A DNA stretch of 55,056 bases from UBA4656 sp002405525 (GCA_036723735.1 DAIMGT010000016.1:1-55056); one strand, 5' to 3'. Counted from the stretch's first letter, positions 46,673 through 55,056 are shown. Notes: generated from the sequence alone by a model not told the origin. Translations and numbers: made by a program.

Positions 46673-46744
46673 GGTCGGCACGGCCCGCTTCTTGCTGGGT
46701 GCGGAGGCGACGGCGGCGCAACGGTCTGCCGCACGGAGGGCGCC

Positions 46745-47959
46745 ATGGCGCACGACGGGCCCGCTGCGCTACTGCTCACCGGCGGCGGAGCGCGCGCGGC
46801 GTACCAGATGGGGGTGCTGCGTGCGCTGTCGCGGATCCGGCGCGAAGCCGGCATGCCGGCGCGGCGCAATCCCTTCGCGGTGATCGCCGGCACTTCGGCC
46901 GGCGCCCTGAACGCCGCCGCGCTGGCCTGCCGCGCCGATGACTTCGACGCCGCGGTGGCGCAGACCGCCGCCACCTGGGAGGGCCTGTCGGCCGGCGACG
47001 TGTATCGCGCCGACGCACTCGGCATCCTGCGCACCGGCGCGTCCTGGCTGACCCTGATGGCGTTGGGCTGGCTGCTGGCTCGCCTGCGCCACCCGCGCCC
47101 ACGCTCCCTGCTAGACAACCGCCCGCTGCGCCGGCTGCTGGCAGAGATGGTGCGCTTCGAGCGGCTGCCCGAAATGCTGACTGCGGGCCACCTGCAGGCG
47201 CTGGCGGTGACCGCCTCGTCCTACTCCAGCGGACTGCACGTGACCTTCTTCCAGGCCGCCGGCGAGATCCAGCCGTGGACGCGCAGCCAGCGCGTTGCAG
47301 TGCGCGACGCGATCGGCATCGACCATCTGCTCGCCTCCGCCGCGATTCCTTTCGTGTTCCCGGCCGCCGACCTGCCGATCGATGGCCGCCGGGAGTGGTT
47401 CGGCGACGGCTCGATGCGGCAATCGGCGCCGATCTCGCCCGCGATCCACCTCGGCGCGGAACGCGTCCTGGTGGTCGGCGCCGGCCGCATGCACGAGCCG
47501 CCCGGCGCGCGCGCGCCGGCCGAGGGCTGCCCGACGGTCGCGCAGATCGCCGGCCATGCGCTGTCCAACATCTTCCTCGACGCGCTGGCAGTCGATGTCG
47601 AACGGCTGCAGCGCATCAATGCAACCCTGGCCCTGCTGCCGCCCGAAACGCGCGCCCACACCACGCTGCGCCCGATCGAGGCGCTGGTGATCGCACCCAG
47701 CCAGCGCCTCGACGACATTGCCGCCCGCCACATCGGCGCCTTGCCCGCGCCGGTGCGCGCCCTGCTGCGCGGCGTCGGGGTGTCGGGCAACGGACGGGCG
47801 GCGCGCGGCGCGGCGCTGGCGAGTTACCTGCTGTTCGAATCCGACTACACGCGCGAACTGATCGCGCTCGGCGAAGCCGACGCGTCGGCGCGCCGCGAAG
47901 ACGTGCTGCGCTTCCTGCGCTGGTTCCCGGCCGGGCAGGCTGCCCGCAGCGCGGCCTGA
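46745..47959 (+). CDS. patatin-like phospholipase
   Basis: 404 residues. Patatin catalytic dyad: oxyanion hole GGGARAAYQ (13-21), Ser51 in GTSAG, Asp221 in GDGS. The central region has a hydrophobic helix (LTLMALGWLLARL, about 105-117) that may contact the membrane. No signal peptide, so a cytoplasmic or membrane-associated lipid acyl hydrolase is expected (family knowledge: RssA-like or lysophospholipase). Starts 72 bp after the Reeler-like gene. Confidence 0.9.
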   Translation: MAHDGPAALLLTGGGARAAYQMGVLRALSRIRREAGMPARRNPFAVIAGTSAGALNAAALACRADDFDAAVAQTAATWEGLSAGDVYRADALGILRTGASWLTLMALGWLLARLRHPRPRSLLDNRPLRRLLAEMVRFERLPEMLTAGHLQALAVTASSYSSGLHVTFFQAAGEIQPWTRSQRVAVRDAIGIDHLLASAAIPFVFPAADLPIDGRREWFGDGSMRQSAPISPAIHLGAERVLVVGAGRMHEPPGARAPAEGCPTVAQIAGHALSNIFLDALAVDVERLQRINATLALLPPETRAHTTLRPIEALVIAPSQRLDDIAARHIGALPAPVRALLRGVGVSGNGRAARGAALASYLLFESDYTRELIALGEADASARREDVLRFLRWFPAGQAARSAA

Positions 47960-47972
47960 GCGCGAACCGGGC

Positions 47973-48338
47973 TCAGGCGGCCGCCGGCCGGTATGCGGCC
48001 CATGCGGCCCAGGCCAGGAACGGCAGCCCGAGCAGGTCGGCGACGGCAATCGCGCGCAATGCGCCGGGCTGGCCCGCCAGCGCATAGAGCAGCAGGAACG
48101 ACAGCATGCTCAATCCGACCGCCGCGACGGCGAGCGGTCGGACCTCGGCGCGCAATGCTGCCCAGACGCACATCACCACGATGACCGCGAACAGCGCGGC
48201 ACGATGATGCAGCAACAGGAATACGGTGCTCCCCCCTTCGACCCCGTAGAGGCGGGTGACCAGGGACGGCAGGAACAACGCAGCAGCCGGCATGGCGTGG
48301 ATCGCAGCAAGGACCCACCAACACATCTTCGTCGTCAT
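47973..48338 (-). CDS. small four-helix membrane protein
   Basis: 121 residues. Four hydrophobic segments: MCWWVLAAIHAMPAAALFLPSL, VFLLLHHRAALFAVIVVMCVWA, LAVAAVGLSMLSFLLLYALAG and AIAVADLLGLPFLAWAAWAAYR. The order of helices and HHRAALFAVI resemble small phosphopantetheine-adenylyl- or DoxX-like membrane proteins annotated only as hypothetical. It lies 91 bp after the MAPEG-family gene on the same strand and is probably in its operon. Confidence 0.72.
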   Translation of the reverse strand: MTTKMCWWVLAAIHAMPAAALFLPSLVTRLYGVEGGSTVFLLLHHRAALFAVIVVMCVWAALRAEVRPLAVAAVGLSMLSFLLLYALAGQPGALRAIAVADLLGLPFLAWAAWAAYRPAAA

Positions 48339-48429
48339 TGGACGTCTTCCCACGCCGCCACGACCGGGGCGCGCAGCCGCGGCGCACTGCCGGCACCAGG
48401 CCGCGCCGATGCGACCCGCGCGCTGCGCT

Positions 48430-48879
48430 TCACGGCGCACCCCCGGCGAGCGCCACGCGGACGAGCATGACCACCACCGCGAACCAGGAGGCCAGAAACA
48501 GGACAAGTCGCGGCACCACCGGGTTCCGCGTCGCCTGGACGATCGAATGGGCGACGCGCAGCCCGACGAAAGCCCACGCGCAGGCGGCATGCACCCCGTC
48601 GGCGGCGCCGAGCGCGACCACGGCGAGCGCAACCGCATAGAACACGGTGGGGGCCTCCATCAGGTGGTTGTAGTTGTCGGCAACCTGCTCGACCCGTCGC
48701 GGAAGACGACCCTGGAGGTCGGCGATGCGGGCCGCATCCTGCGGTGCGAGCCCGGCGCGCGTCATTGCCGGCAGCCGCGTGGCGTACATCCATGCCAGCA
48801 TCACCACGCTCCAGCCGGCAAGCGCGAGGATGGCGTGCAGGACCGCCGCCGCGTCGGCCGATGGCGTCGCACCGCTCAC
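48430..48879 (-). CDS. MAPEG-family membrane protein
   Basis: 149 residues from a GTG at 48879 (VSGATPSADAAAV...). MAPEG pattern: VLHAILALAGWSVVMLAWMY helix, RVEQVADNYNHLMEAPTVFYAVALAVVALG (the N-x-x-E-x-P motif), HAACAWAFVGLRVAHSIVQATRNPVVPR and LVLFLASWFAVVVMLVRVAL. The family includes glutathione-dependent enzymes of eicosanoid and detoxification metabolism; bacterial members are poorly characterised. GTG 48879 is the best start since the longer ORF upstream is Arg-rich. Divergent from the GntR regulator, its likely controller. Confidence 0.78.
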   Translation of the reverse strand: MSGATPSADAAAVLHAILALAGWSVVMLAWMYATRLPAMTRAGLAPQDAARIADLQGRLPRRVEQVADNYNHLMEAPTVFYAVALAVVALGAADGVHAACAWAFVGLRVAHSIVQATRNPVVPRLVLFLASWFAVVVMLVRVALAGGAP

Positions 48880-49053
48880 GGGCGCGCCCCATCCGAGAAC
48901 CAGGCGCCCCGGCGCGCGCGGGTGGCGACAGCGAGCGAGCGGGTGGCCCGCGCGCCGGGCGGCGCGCGACGGGCGCCGCCCGGCGGCAGTGCGTGGCGGC
49001 AATCGGGCTTGGGCATGGACGACTCCCGGGAGGGCGGCAGGCGCAGCCGACGT

Positions 49054-49088
49054 TATTGAACACCTGCTGACATGTCAATAGCATGTCA
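49054..49088. promoter_or_regulatory. candidate GntR operator in the divergent spacer
   Basis: A perfect 10-bp palindrome TGACATGTCA (49068-49077) sits inside a wider inverted pair TATTGA (49054-49059)/TCAATA (49075-49080); CATGTCA is repeated at 49082-49088. It lies just upstream of the GntR gene and 175 bp from the MAPEG start, so it could control both. Confidence 0.45.
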
Positions 49089-49114
49089 CGCAACTTCCGC
49101 ACTCCGGCGCCAGC

Positions 49115-49825
49115 ATGAGTACCAGCAGGACCCGGTCCCGGCGCCGCGTCGCCGACGCCACCGGACGCCAGAGCGACGCGGCGTTCGCGCGGATCAAGTC
49201 CGCGATCGTCGCCTGCCGCCTCGCCCCGGGAAGCACCTTTTCGGAGGTGGCGCTGTCGGCCCGCTTCGGACTCGGCCGGGCCGCGGCCCGCGCCGCGCTG
49301 ACGCGGCTTGCCCAGCTCGGCCTGATCATTCCGGTGGCCCGGCACGGCCACACCGTCGCGCCGATCACCGCGCAGTCGGTCCACGAACTGTTCGAACTGC
49401 GGCTGGCGCTCGAACCGCGCGCTGCAAGGCTTGCCACCGGGCGGATCGACGCCGCGTCGCTGCGGCGCCTCAACCGCTCGCCGCGCGACGCGCACAGTCC
49501 GACCGACCGTCAGTCGTTCCTGGCGTCCAACCGCGCGTTCCATCGCGCGATCGCGTTGGCCACCGGCAATTCGCGGCTGGTCGCAGTGCTGGACGCGATC
49601 GCCGACGAGGGCGAGCGTTTCGTCCACCTGGGGCTGTTCGGCGCCGGCGCCGCGGACACCGACCGCGCCGGGGCCGACCACGGTCACGAGGCCATCCTCG
49701 CTGCGCTGGAGCGCGGGGATGCCGATGCCGCGGAGGCGGCGATGCGCGAGCACGTCGAACACGCTTGGGCGATCGCCGCCGCGCGGCTCGGTCCCGGCGC
49801 ACCGCCCGTCCCGGGCGGCAGGTAG
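49115..49825 (+). CDS. GntR-family regulator (FCD/FadR subfamily)
   Basis: 236 residues. Winged helix about 20-85 (DAAFARIKSAIVACRLAPGSTFSEVALSARFGLGRAAARAALTRLAQLGLIIPVARHGHTV), then an FCD ligand-binding domain about 95-220 (HELFELRLALEPRAARLATG, NRAFHRAIALATGNSRLVAVLDAI, GHEAILAALERGDADAAEAAMREHV), in which Asp/His residues bind a metal and a carboxylic-acid effector in relatives. Divergent from the MAPEG/four-helix membrane genes; a palindrome lies just upstream. Effector is unknown. Confidence 0.9.
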   Translation: MSTSRTRSRRRVADATGRQSDAAFARIKSAIVACRLAPGSTFSEVALSARFGLGRAAARAALTRLAQLGLIIPVARHGHTVAPITAQSVHELFELRLALEPRAARLATGRIDAASLRRLNRSPRDAHSPTDRQSFLASNRAFHRAIALATGNSRLVAVLDAIADEGERFVHLGLFGAGAADTDRAGADHGHEAILAALERGDADAAEAAMREHVEHAWAIAAARLGPGAPPVPGGR

Positions 49826-49942
49826 ACGGGGGCCCCACGGCCCGGCGCCGGGCGGACCGCACCGCCATTCGGCCCATGCGGTGCGCAGGTGGGTGACGCA
49901 CCCGGCGCGGGGGTTGGAGGCTTGCCCCGCCGCTCCGCAGCG

Positions 49943-50039
49943 AACCCCTGAACGAGGACCGATACTCGCGATGCTTCCCCGCATGGCCGCAACCAGGCGG
50001 ACGCCGCAGGGCTTGGATGCCGGTCCGGAGGTTCCCTAG
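49943..50039. repeat. element with ends like the 7259-7312 palindrome
   Basis: Plus strand begins GAACCCCTGAACGAGGACC and ends CCGGTCCGGAGGTTCCCTAG; on the minus strand this reads AGGGAACCTCCGGACCGG ... GGTCCTCGTTCAGGGG. The outer arms match those of 7259-7312, but about 60 bp of other sequence lies between them. It ends at the base before ATG 50041, so it supplies the leader of the next gene. The rest of the 215-bp spacer from 49826 holds only a GCCCGGCGCCGGGC palindrome at 49840-49853. Confidence 0.55.
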
Positions 50040-50040
50040 C

Positions 50041-51528
50041 ATGTCGGCGATGACCGCCTTCGACGCTGCGCCGGTCGGACCGGCGCCCGCCCCCCTCGCC
50101 TTGGTCTTCGGCGCCAGCGGCTACATCGGCACGAACCTCGTGCCGCGGCTGCGCGCGCACGGCTTCCGCGTGCGCGCTGCCGCGCGCAACCCGAAGGCGA
50201 TCGAATCGCGCGACTGGCCGGGCGTGGAACGCGTGGCCGCCGACGCGCTCGACCCGGCCTCGCTGCCGGCCGCACTCGCGGACGTGGACGTGGCGTTCTA
50301 CCTGGTGCACTCGATGGCCGCCGGGCGCGACTTCGGCCGGCTCGACGTCGAGGCCGCGGGCCACTTCGCATGCGCGGCGGCAATGGCCGGTGTGGGGCGC
50401 ATCGTCTACCTCGGCGGATTGATTCCACCCGATGCGACCAGCGAGCACCTGGTGTCGCGCCGCGAATCGGGTGACGCACTGCGCCACGGCGCGGTGCCGG
50501 TGACCGAGATCCGCGCCGGCATCATCGTCGGGCCCGGATCGGCGGCGTGGGAGGTCATCCGCGACCTGGTCTACCACCTGCCGCTGATGCTCACCCCGCG
50601 CTGGGTGCGCTGCCGGTCCAGCCCGATCGCGCTCGACAACCTGCTCGAATACCTGGTGCGCGTGGCGACCCTGCCGGAAGGCGCCGGGCGCATCTTCGAT
50701 GCCGGCGGGCCGGAGTACATCAGCTACGACACCATGATGCGCGAGTTCGCGACCCTGGTCGGCAGGCGGCGGCTGATCCTGCCGGTACCGCTGCTCACGC
50801 CCGAACTGTCCGCGTACTGGCTGTCGCTGGTGACCGCGGTGCCGGCCCCGATCGCGCGCGCGCTGATCGGCGGCCTGCGCCACGACATCCCCGCACACGA
50901 CGAGGCACTGCGCGCACTGGTGCCGCAGCGGCTGCTGGGCTTCCGTGAAGCCGCGCAGGCCGCGCTCGACGCCGAACGCATGCACACCGTTGCCGCACGC
51001 TGGACCGAGGGCGCGCTGATGTTCCGCGGCCAGCGCCCCGACCACGCGTTCTACGCCAAGCGCGCCAGCGGCAGCGCGGTGTCGACCGCGTCGCCGGCGG
51101 CGCTATGGTCGGTGCTGGTGACGATGGGCGGCGACAACGCCTGGTTCTTCGCCAGGCCCCTGTGGCGCATCCGCGAGGGGGTCGACTGGCTGCTGGGCGG
51201 ACCCGGCCTGGTGCGTGGCCGCCGCCACCCGACGGAACTGCGCGTCGGCGACACCATCGACTGGTGGACCGTGCTGGGCGTCGAACCGGAACGCCGGCTG
51301 ACCCTGCACTTCGGCCTCAAGGCGCCGGGCAGCGGCGTGCTGGAATTCGAGATCGAACCCGCCGGCGGCGGCGCGCGGCGGATCTCGGTCACCGCCTACT
51401 GGCACCCGCGCGGCGTCTGGGGACTCGTCTACTGGATCGCCTTCGCGCCGGCCCACGCCTGGCTGTTCGCCGGCATGACCCGCGAGATCGCGCGGCAGGC
51501 CGAGGACCCGGCGAGCGACACCGCCTGA
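50041..51528 (+). CDS. NAD(P)-binding SDR-type protein fused to DUF2867
   Basis: 495 residues. Rossmann domain about 15-300 with GASGYIG at 24-30 and an extended/atypical SDR core (FYLVHSMAAGRDFGRLDVEAAGHFACAAAMAGVGRIVYLGGL), then a DUF2867 (SRPBCC-like) domain about 325-490 (ALWSVLVTMGGDNAWFFARPLWRIREGVDWLLGGPGLVRGRR, GVWGLVYWIAFAPAHAWLFAGMTREIARQAE). Fused SDR-DUF2867 proteins are common; substrates are unknown. The start could be ATG 50041 or 50050. Confidence 0.9.
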   Translation: MSAMTAFDAAPVGPAPAPLALVFGASGYIGTNLVPRLRAHGFRVRAAARNPKAIESRDWPGVERVAADALDPASLPAALADVDVAFYLVHSMAAGRDFGRLDVEAAGHFACAAAMAGVGRIVYLGGLIPPDATSEHLVSRRESGDALRHGAVPVTEIRAGIIVGPGSAAWEVIRDLVYHLPLMLTPRWVRCRSSPIALDNLLEYLVRVATLPEGAGRIFDAGGPEYISYDTMMREFATLVGRRRLILPVPLLTPELSAYWLSLVTAVPAPIARALIGGLRHDIPAHDEALRALVPQRLLGFREAAQAALDAERMHTVAARWTEGALMFRGQRPDHAFYAKRASGSAVSTASPAALWSVLVTMGGDNAWFFARPLWRIREGVDWLLGGPGLVRGRRHPTELRVGDTIDWWTVLGVEPERRLTLHFGLKAPGSGVLEFEIEPAGGGARRISVTAYWHPRGVWGLVYWIAFAPAHAWLFAGMTREIARQAEDPASDTA

Positions 51529-51773
51529 CGCGGACCAGGAGCCGCCGACCGGCCCCGATCACGACGCCCCTCGACTCGGGGTCGCCGGCCTGCGTGCCCC
51601 GCGCAGCGGGCACGCGACGCGCAGGACACCTGTCTGATCCGCCGCCATGGCAGCCAATTGGCGATCAGCCGAAAGCGTGCGCTCTGTTCCCGGGCGGGCT
51701 TCGGGCGGGACTTCGCCGTCGACCCGGAACCACCCGCGAGCGACGGGCGGAGTCGGTCGCCGTCACGCAGGCC

Positions 51774-51800
51774 CGCCGAGGCAGAGGGACTGCCTCGGCG
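51774..51800. terminator. hairpin between convergent genes
   Basis: 10-bp perfect arms CGCCGAGGCA (51774-51783) and TGCCTCGGCG (51791-51800) around a 7-nt loop, 32 bp before the end of the IPTL-CTERM gene. It could terminate both converging transcripts. The remaining 51529-51773 shows no gene I can support. Confidence 0.55.
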
Positions 51801-51832
51801 GCCAGTGTCGCGCCGCGCGGCGCATGAAGTGC

Positions 51833-52735
51833 TCAGTGGGCGCGACGCGCCGCCAGCAGACCGCCCAGCAGCATGACCAGCGCCGCCAGCAGCAGGCCCG
51901 CGGCCGACAGCGTGGGCACCGGCACCGACGGCCCCAGCGACCCCCCGGCCAGATCCCCCTCCACGATGAACGGCAGATCGAGTACGCGCATGCTGCCGCC
52001 GTCGGTCAACGCAGCCCAGGTGCTGGCGCCGACGTTGAACTGCAGGGCGTTGCCGTTGGCCGCGATCGGTGGGCAGAACGCCGCAGCGGACAGCGAACCG
52101 GTGAGCCCGTATTCGATCCAGTAAGTGCCAGGAGCAAGCAGGGTCTGCGGGATACTCAGCTCGACCGCCATCACCGGACGCTGAAGGTTGGTCAGCGTGG
52201 TCGACGAAACGCGCCAGACGCCGCTGAAACTGGTCGCAGTCTGCAGGTTGGTCGTGGTGTCGCCCACCACCACGGTGGAGCCCGCGACGTTCGGCGCACC
52301 GTTCCAGATGCGCAGCACGCCCGCAGTGAAGCTCGATGTGGTGGCGCCGCCGGGCGCCCCCTGGGTCTGGTAGCCGAACACGGTAACCTTGTTCACCCGC
52401 CAGCCGCCCGCCGGCACGGTGAAGTCGTCGGCCAGGCGGAAGGTGGTGCCCGCCGCAGCCCCATTGCAGGCCGCCCCGAGCGTGGTGTCGGGCGCGGTGA
52501 GCACCGAAACCGGACTGGTGCCCGCCGGGCCACCGCCGGTGGCGGCGGTCTGCAGGCTGCCGTTGGTGTAGAGCACCGCAGCCGGCGCACGGTACACCGG
52601 TCCGGCACCCGCCGGGTTGACGACGGCACCAGCCTCCGGCGCGGTCGAAACCTCACCGACCGAGGCGGCCTGAGCCACGGCCAGCGAAAGCGCGAAACCG
52701 GCCGCGCACGCGCGCGCCAGCGTGATGGTCTTCAT
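51833..52735 (-). CDS. exported protein with IPTL-CTERM sorting signal
   Basis: 300 residues. Signal peptide MKTITLARACAAGFALSLAVAQAAS. The mature part is Thr/Ser/Gly-rich beta sequence of unknown fold (FRLADDFTVPAGGWRVNKVTVFGYQTQG, TYWIEYGL). The C terminus PVPTLSAAGLLLAALVMLLGG ends in LAARRAH: a PTL motif, a membrane helix and a basic tail, i.e. the IPTL-CTERM architecture, a proposed sorting signal. A good ribosome site (GGGGGTAGGA) precedes the ATG. The processing enzyme is not in this window. Confidence 0.82.
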   Translation of the reverse strand: MKTITLARACAAGFALSLAVAQAASVGEVSTAPEAGAVVNPAGAGPVYRAPAAVLYTNGSLQTAATGGGPAGTSPVSVLTAPDTTLGAACNGAAAGTTFRLADDFTVPAGGWRVNKVTVFGYQTQGAPGGATTSSFTAGVLRIWNGAPNVAGSTVVVGDTTTNLQTATSFSGVWRVSSTTLTNLQRPVMAVELSIPQTLLAPGTYWIEYGLTGSLSAAAFCPPIAANGNALQFNVGASTWAALTDGGSMRVLDLPFIVEGDLAGGSLGPSVPVPTLSAAGLLLAALVMLLGGLLAARRAH

Positions 52736-53003
52736 GGTCCTACCCCCTTCTATCGAGTCGTTCTTGGGTGCTGGCTTGGCCAGCCCGACCAGCGGCCCGG
52801 CCCGAGAATCGGCGCCCGCACCCGCAGTCGCTGGGTAGCATACCAGCCACGACGAACCCGGGGCACTGCCGGCCCGACCTTGCCTGGCAGCGCAGCGGCA
52901 GCGGCCCGGGCAAACCTGAGGAGCAGCCCGGCGCGTCGCGGCGTCAACCCTTTTTCCGGCCGTGCGTTGAGCCGCTGGTCAACCGGCAAACCAGGAGCCC
53001 GCC

Positions 53004-54815
53004 ATGCCCGCTGCCGATCACCGCTGCATCGCTCGCCGGCTGCGCGCCGCGCTTGCAGCCGCCTCGCTCTCTGCCGCGATGTGTGCGCTCGCAGCGCCGC
53101 CTCCGAGCGCCGACCAGATCGCCGCCGCCCGCGCCTACCACGAGTCCAGCGGTGGCCAGGGGCTGGTCATGCTGCACGACGGGCGCTTGATCCATGAGTC
53201 CTACGCCAACGGCGGCAACGCCAACACCCAGGTGCTGCTGGCCAGCGGCAGCAAGGGCTTCACCGGCTTGTTCGGCGCGATGGCGGCCGAGGACGGTCTG
53301 TATGGCCTCGACGACCCGGTGGTCGCGGTGGTGCCCGAATGGCAGTCGGACCCGCGTCGCTCGCGCATCACCTGGCGCCATCTGCTGACCATGACCAGCG
53401 GGCTCGAAGACGTGAAGGAGCAATCCACCTGGGAGGATTTCCTGCGCGCGCGCGCGGTGGCCGAGCCGGGAACCCTGTTCGATTACGGCAGCGCGCCGAA
53501 CGTGTTCGGCGCCGCACTGCAGCGCCGGCTCGGCGCCGAAACCGTGACCGCTTACATGCAGCGCCGCCTGTTCGGTCCGTTGGGCATCGAGGTCAGTTGG
53601 CGCGGCAACTTCGCCGACGGCAACCCGCAACTGAGCGGCGGCGCCTACGTACGCACCCGGGAGTGGGTCAACCTCGGCGAAATGGTGCGCCTCGGCGGGC
53701 GCTGGAACGGTCGCCAGCTCATCTCGCCGCAACTGCTGGAGCAGGCGATGACCGGCACTGCACCGAATCCGGCCTATGGCCTGTACTGGTGGCTGAACCA
53801 GGAGGTCCCCGATGAACTCGCCAGCAGCGCGCCGCAATTCGAGCGCCACATCCTCGGCCTGATCGAGGCGCCCTTCCTGCCGGACGACTTCGCCATGGCG
53901 GCCGGCGCCTACGAGCAGCGCCTGTACGTGATTCCCTCGCTGCGCCTGGTGGTCGCGCGCAACGGCCCGCGCTCGGCCGGCGGCCGCTTCGACGATGTCG
54001 CATTCCTGTCGCGCCTGTTGCCGGAGCAGCCGGCGCGCAACCGCACCGGCGTCTACATGAACGCCGGCGAGCCCGGCGGGGGCGGGACGGTCGCCCAGGT
54101 CAACAACCTGCCCGCGCCGGTGTGGTTCACGTTCGGCGCGGACGCCACCCCGGAGTGGTACACCGTCGAGGCGGTGCGCGCCGAGACGGACGGGACCTTC
54201 AGCGGCACCCTGATGCGCTGGTCCGCGGCACCCGGCAGCGCGATCGTGGGCGGCGTGCCCGCGCAGCGGGTCGGCACCATGAGCGGCGGCGCCAGCCTGC
54301 GCTTCGGCGACGACCGGTCGCTCGAATTCACCGCGCGCGTCGACGGCGAGCCACCCCGCACGCGGCGAATGGTCGCGGTCGGACTGACCGGTACCGCGCC
54401 GGCCTGCACGTTCACCAGCGGAACCCGCTCCACGGCCAGCAACCTGACCGACCTGTGGTGGAATCCGCAGCAAAGCGGATGGGGGGTGAACGTCCTGCAC
54501 CAGGGTGCGCGAATCTACGCCGCCTGGTTCGCCTACGATGCGGACGGCACGCCGGGATGGATGACCGCCCTGCTCGACCGCGAGGCCGACGGGGTGTTTC
54601 GCGGGCCGATCAACCGCGCCGCAAGCGGCGTCCCGTTCAACCGCGACGCGGGTCAGGCGGCCACCACCCTGCCCCTGCCCGCGATCGGGCAGATGGCCCT
54701 GCGCGTCGACGACGGCGAGCGAGCGACCATCGAGACCGATATCGGAGGCGTGCGCTGGACGAGTCCGATCCGCCGCTTTTCCGCCGATCCGCCGCGCACG
54801 ATCTGCAGCGACTGA
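53004..54815 (+). CDS. exported beta-lactamase-family serine hydrolase with Trp-rich C-terminal domain
   Basis: 603 residues. Signal peptide about 1-31 (RRLRAALAAASLSAAMCALAAP). Class C/DD-peptidase-like fold about 35-340: S81-x-x-K84 in ASGSKGFTG, Tyr161 in DYGSAPNVFG (YxS rather than YxN) and HLLTMTSGLED. The third KTG-type box is not clear. The C-terminal region (about 350-600) includes LTDLWWNPQQSGWGVNVLHQGARIYAAWFAYDADGTPGWMTALL, a W-x-N-P-x-x-S-G-W-G module that I recognise as common in lysobacterial exoproteins. Probably an extracellular esterase or peptidase rather than an antibiotic resistance enzyme. Confidence 0.85.
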   Translation: MPAADHRCIARRLRAALAAASLSAAMCALAAPPPSADQIAAARAYHESSGGQGLVMLHDGRLIHESYANGGNANTQVLLASGSKGFTGLFGAMAAEDGLYGLDDPVVAVVPEWQSDPRRSRITWRHLLTMTSGLEDVKEQSTWEDFLRARAVAEPGTLFDYGSAPNVFGAALQRRLGAETVTAYMQRRLFGPLGIEVSWRGNFADGNPQLSGGAYVRTREWVNLGEMVRLGGRWNGRQLISPQLLEQAMTGTAPNPAYGLYWWLNQEVPDELASSAPQFERHILGLIEAPFLPDDFAMAAGAYEQRLYVIPSLRLVVARNGPRSAGGRFDDVAFLSRLLPEQPARNRTGVYMNAGEPGGGGTVAQVNNLPAPVWFTFGADATPEWYTVEAVRAETDGTFSGTLMRWSAAPGSAIVGGVPAQRVGTMSGGASLRFGDDRSLEFTARVDGEPPRTRRMVAVGLTGTAPACTFTSGTRSTASNLTDLWWNPQQSGWGVNVLHQGARIYAAWFAYDADGTPGWMTALLDREADGVFRGPINRAASGVPFNRDAGQAATTLPLPAIGQMALRVDDGERATIETDIGGVRWTSPIRRFSADPPRTICSD

Positions 54816-55030
54816 CGCGCGGAACCGGCGTGCCCGCGGGCCGGTGAAGGCCGCCGGCGCGCAATGTGCGGCGGGCTTTCGCTGCCGGGGCCGTCGAAAG
54901 CGGGCACCACTGCCGGATGGCGACAACCCGGAACGCCGGTGGAGCCATCGCGCGCCGACCACAGTCAACCCCCGGCGGCCCGCGGCCGCCAGACCTGCAC
55001 ACCGCCACCCACCCGAGGCCCCGACCAGCC

Positions 55031-55056
55031 ATGTCCGACATCCTGCGCCGCACCCT
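55031..55056 (+). CDS. start of a gene cut by the window end, possibly trpC
   Basis: ATG 55031 begins MSDILRRT and runs off the window. Indole-3-glycerol phosphate synthases of xanthomonads begin MSDIL-x-x-ILARK, so trpC is a reasonable guess, but eight codons cannot prove it. The 215-bp spacer from 54816 holds nothing else I can identify. Confidence 0.3.

Noticed and set aside
53004..54815. Antibiotic-resistance beta-lactamase
   Set aside because: Fold is shared by esterases and peptidases; length, C-terminal module and missing third box do not fit a class C resistance enzyme.
52944..54968. 674-codon minus-strand open frame opposite the serine hydrolase
   Set aside because: No domain; the plus strand has a signal peptide, SxxK and a family fold.

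Overview
The window looks like a scaffold from a high-GC gammaproteobacterium of the Lysobacterales/Xanthomonadales (Rhodanobacteraceae/Lysobacteraceae type). This placement is inferred from very GC-rich codon use and from the gene repertoire: a glutaredoxin-rhodanese fusion, a short AMP nucleosidase, homodimeric-type pyruvate dehydrogenase E1, a tryptophan-halogenase-type cupin, S9 and M19 peptidases, DUF1800/DUF1501 and many secreted repeat proteins. No 16S or marker tree was available. A run of exactly 100 N at 33849-33948 marks a scaffold join. I see no tRNA, rRNA, CRISPR array, prophage or intact insertion sequence.

Layout. 0.2-7 kb: a cardiolipin-synthase-like PLD enzyme, then two minus-strand surface genes (an adhesin-like passenger and an OmpA-domain outer membrane protein). 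7-13 kb: a repeat-filled spacer, a glutaredoxin/A-type-carrier-like/rhodanese fusion, a small lipoprotein, AMP nucleosidase, aceE and an XRE regulator. 13-16 kb: a small exported protein translationally coupled to a secreted HELAH metalloprotease. 16-19.6 kb: malic enzyme and a cupin. 19.6-21.7 kb: a wrecked segment with a frameshifted, headless FG-GAP gene read into the cupin gene, meeting a headless winged-helix regulator fragment. 21.7-29.2 kb: a HabA-like membrane protein, a TMEM165/GDT1-type Mn exporter with a clear yybP-ykoY riboswitch, the DUF2868-DUF3482 pair, a nitroreductase-like protein, threonine aldolase and membrane dipeptidase. 29.2-34.7 kb: secreted M12-type protease, HAD hydrolase, NnrU-like protein, Nudix hydrolase, the scaffold gap inside a minisatellite, and an EF-hand protein. 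34.7-42.5 kb: BNR-repeat exoprotein, S9 peptidase, LysR regulator, a Cys-nucleophile alpha/beta hydrolase, small proteins and RidA. 42.5-49.8 kb: DUF1501/DUF1800 pair, Reeler-like exoprotein, patatin, two small membrane proteins and a GntR regulator. 50-55 kb: SDR-DUF2867 protein, IPTL-CTERM protein, beta-lactamase-type serine hydrolase and possibly the first codons of trpC.

Theme. The window is unusually rich in exported proteins. Five of them, otherwise unrelated in domain content, end in the same short motif (aromatic or Leu, x, D/N/S-G-F-E-P, then 0 to about 8 residues), and a sixth carries a variant straight after its signal peptide. That shared tail is the best candidate for an undescribed sorting or processing signal. 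A second, known C-terminal signal (IPTL-CTERM) occurs once. Intergenic DNA carries a roughly 140-bp MITE-like repeat family (three good copies and one diverged), a second short terminal-inverted-repeat element and several short-leader promoters of TAnnnT type.
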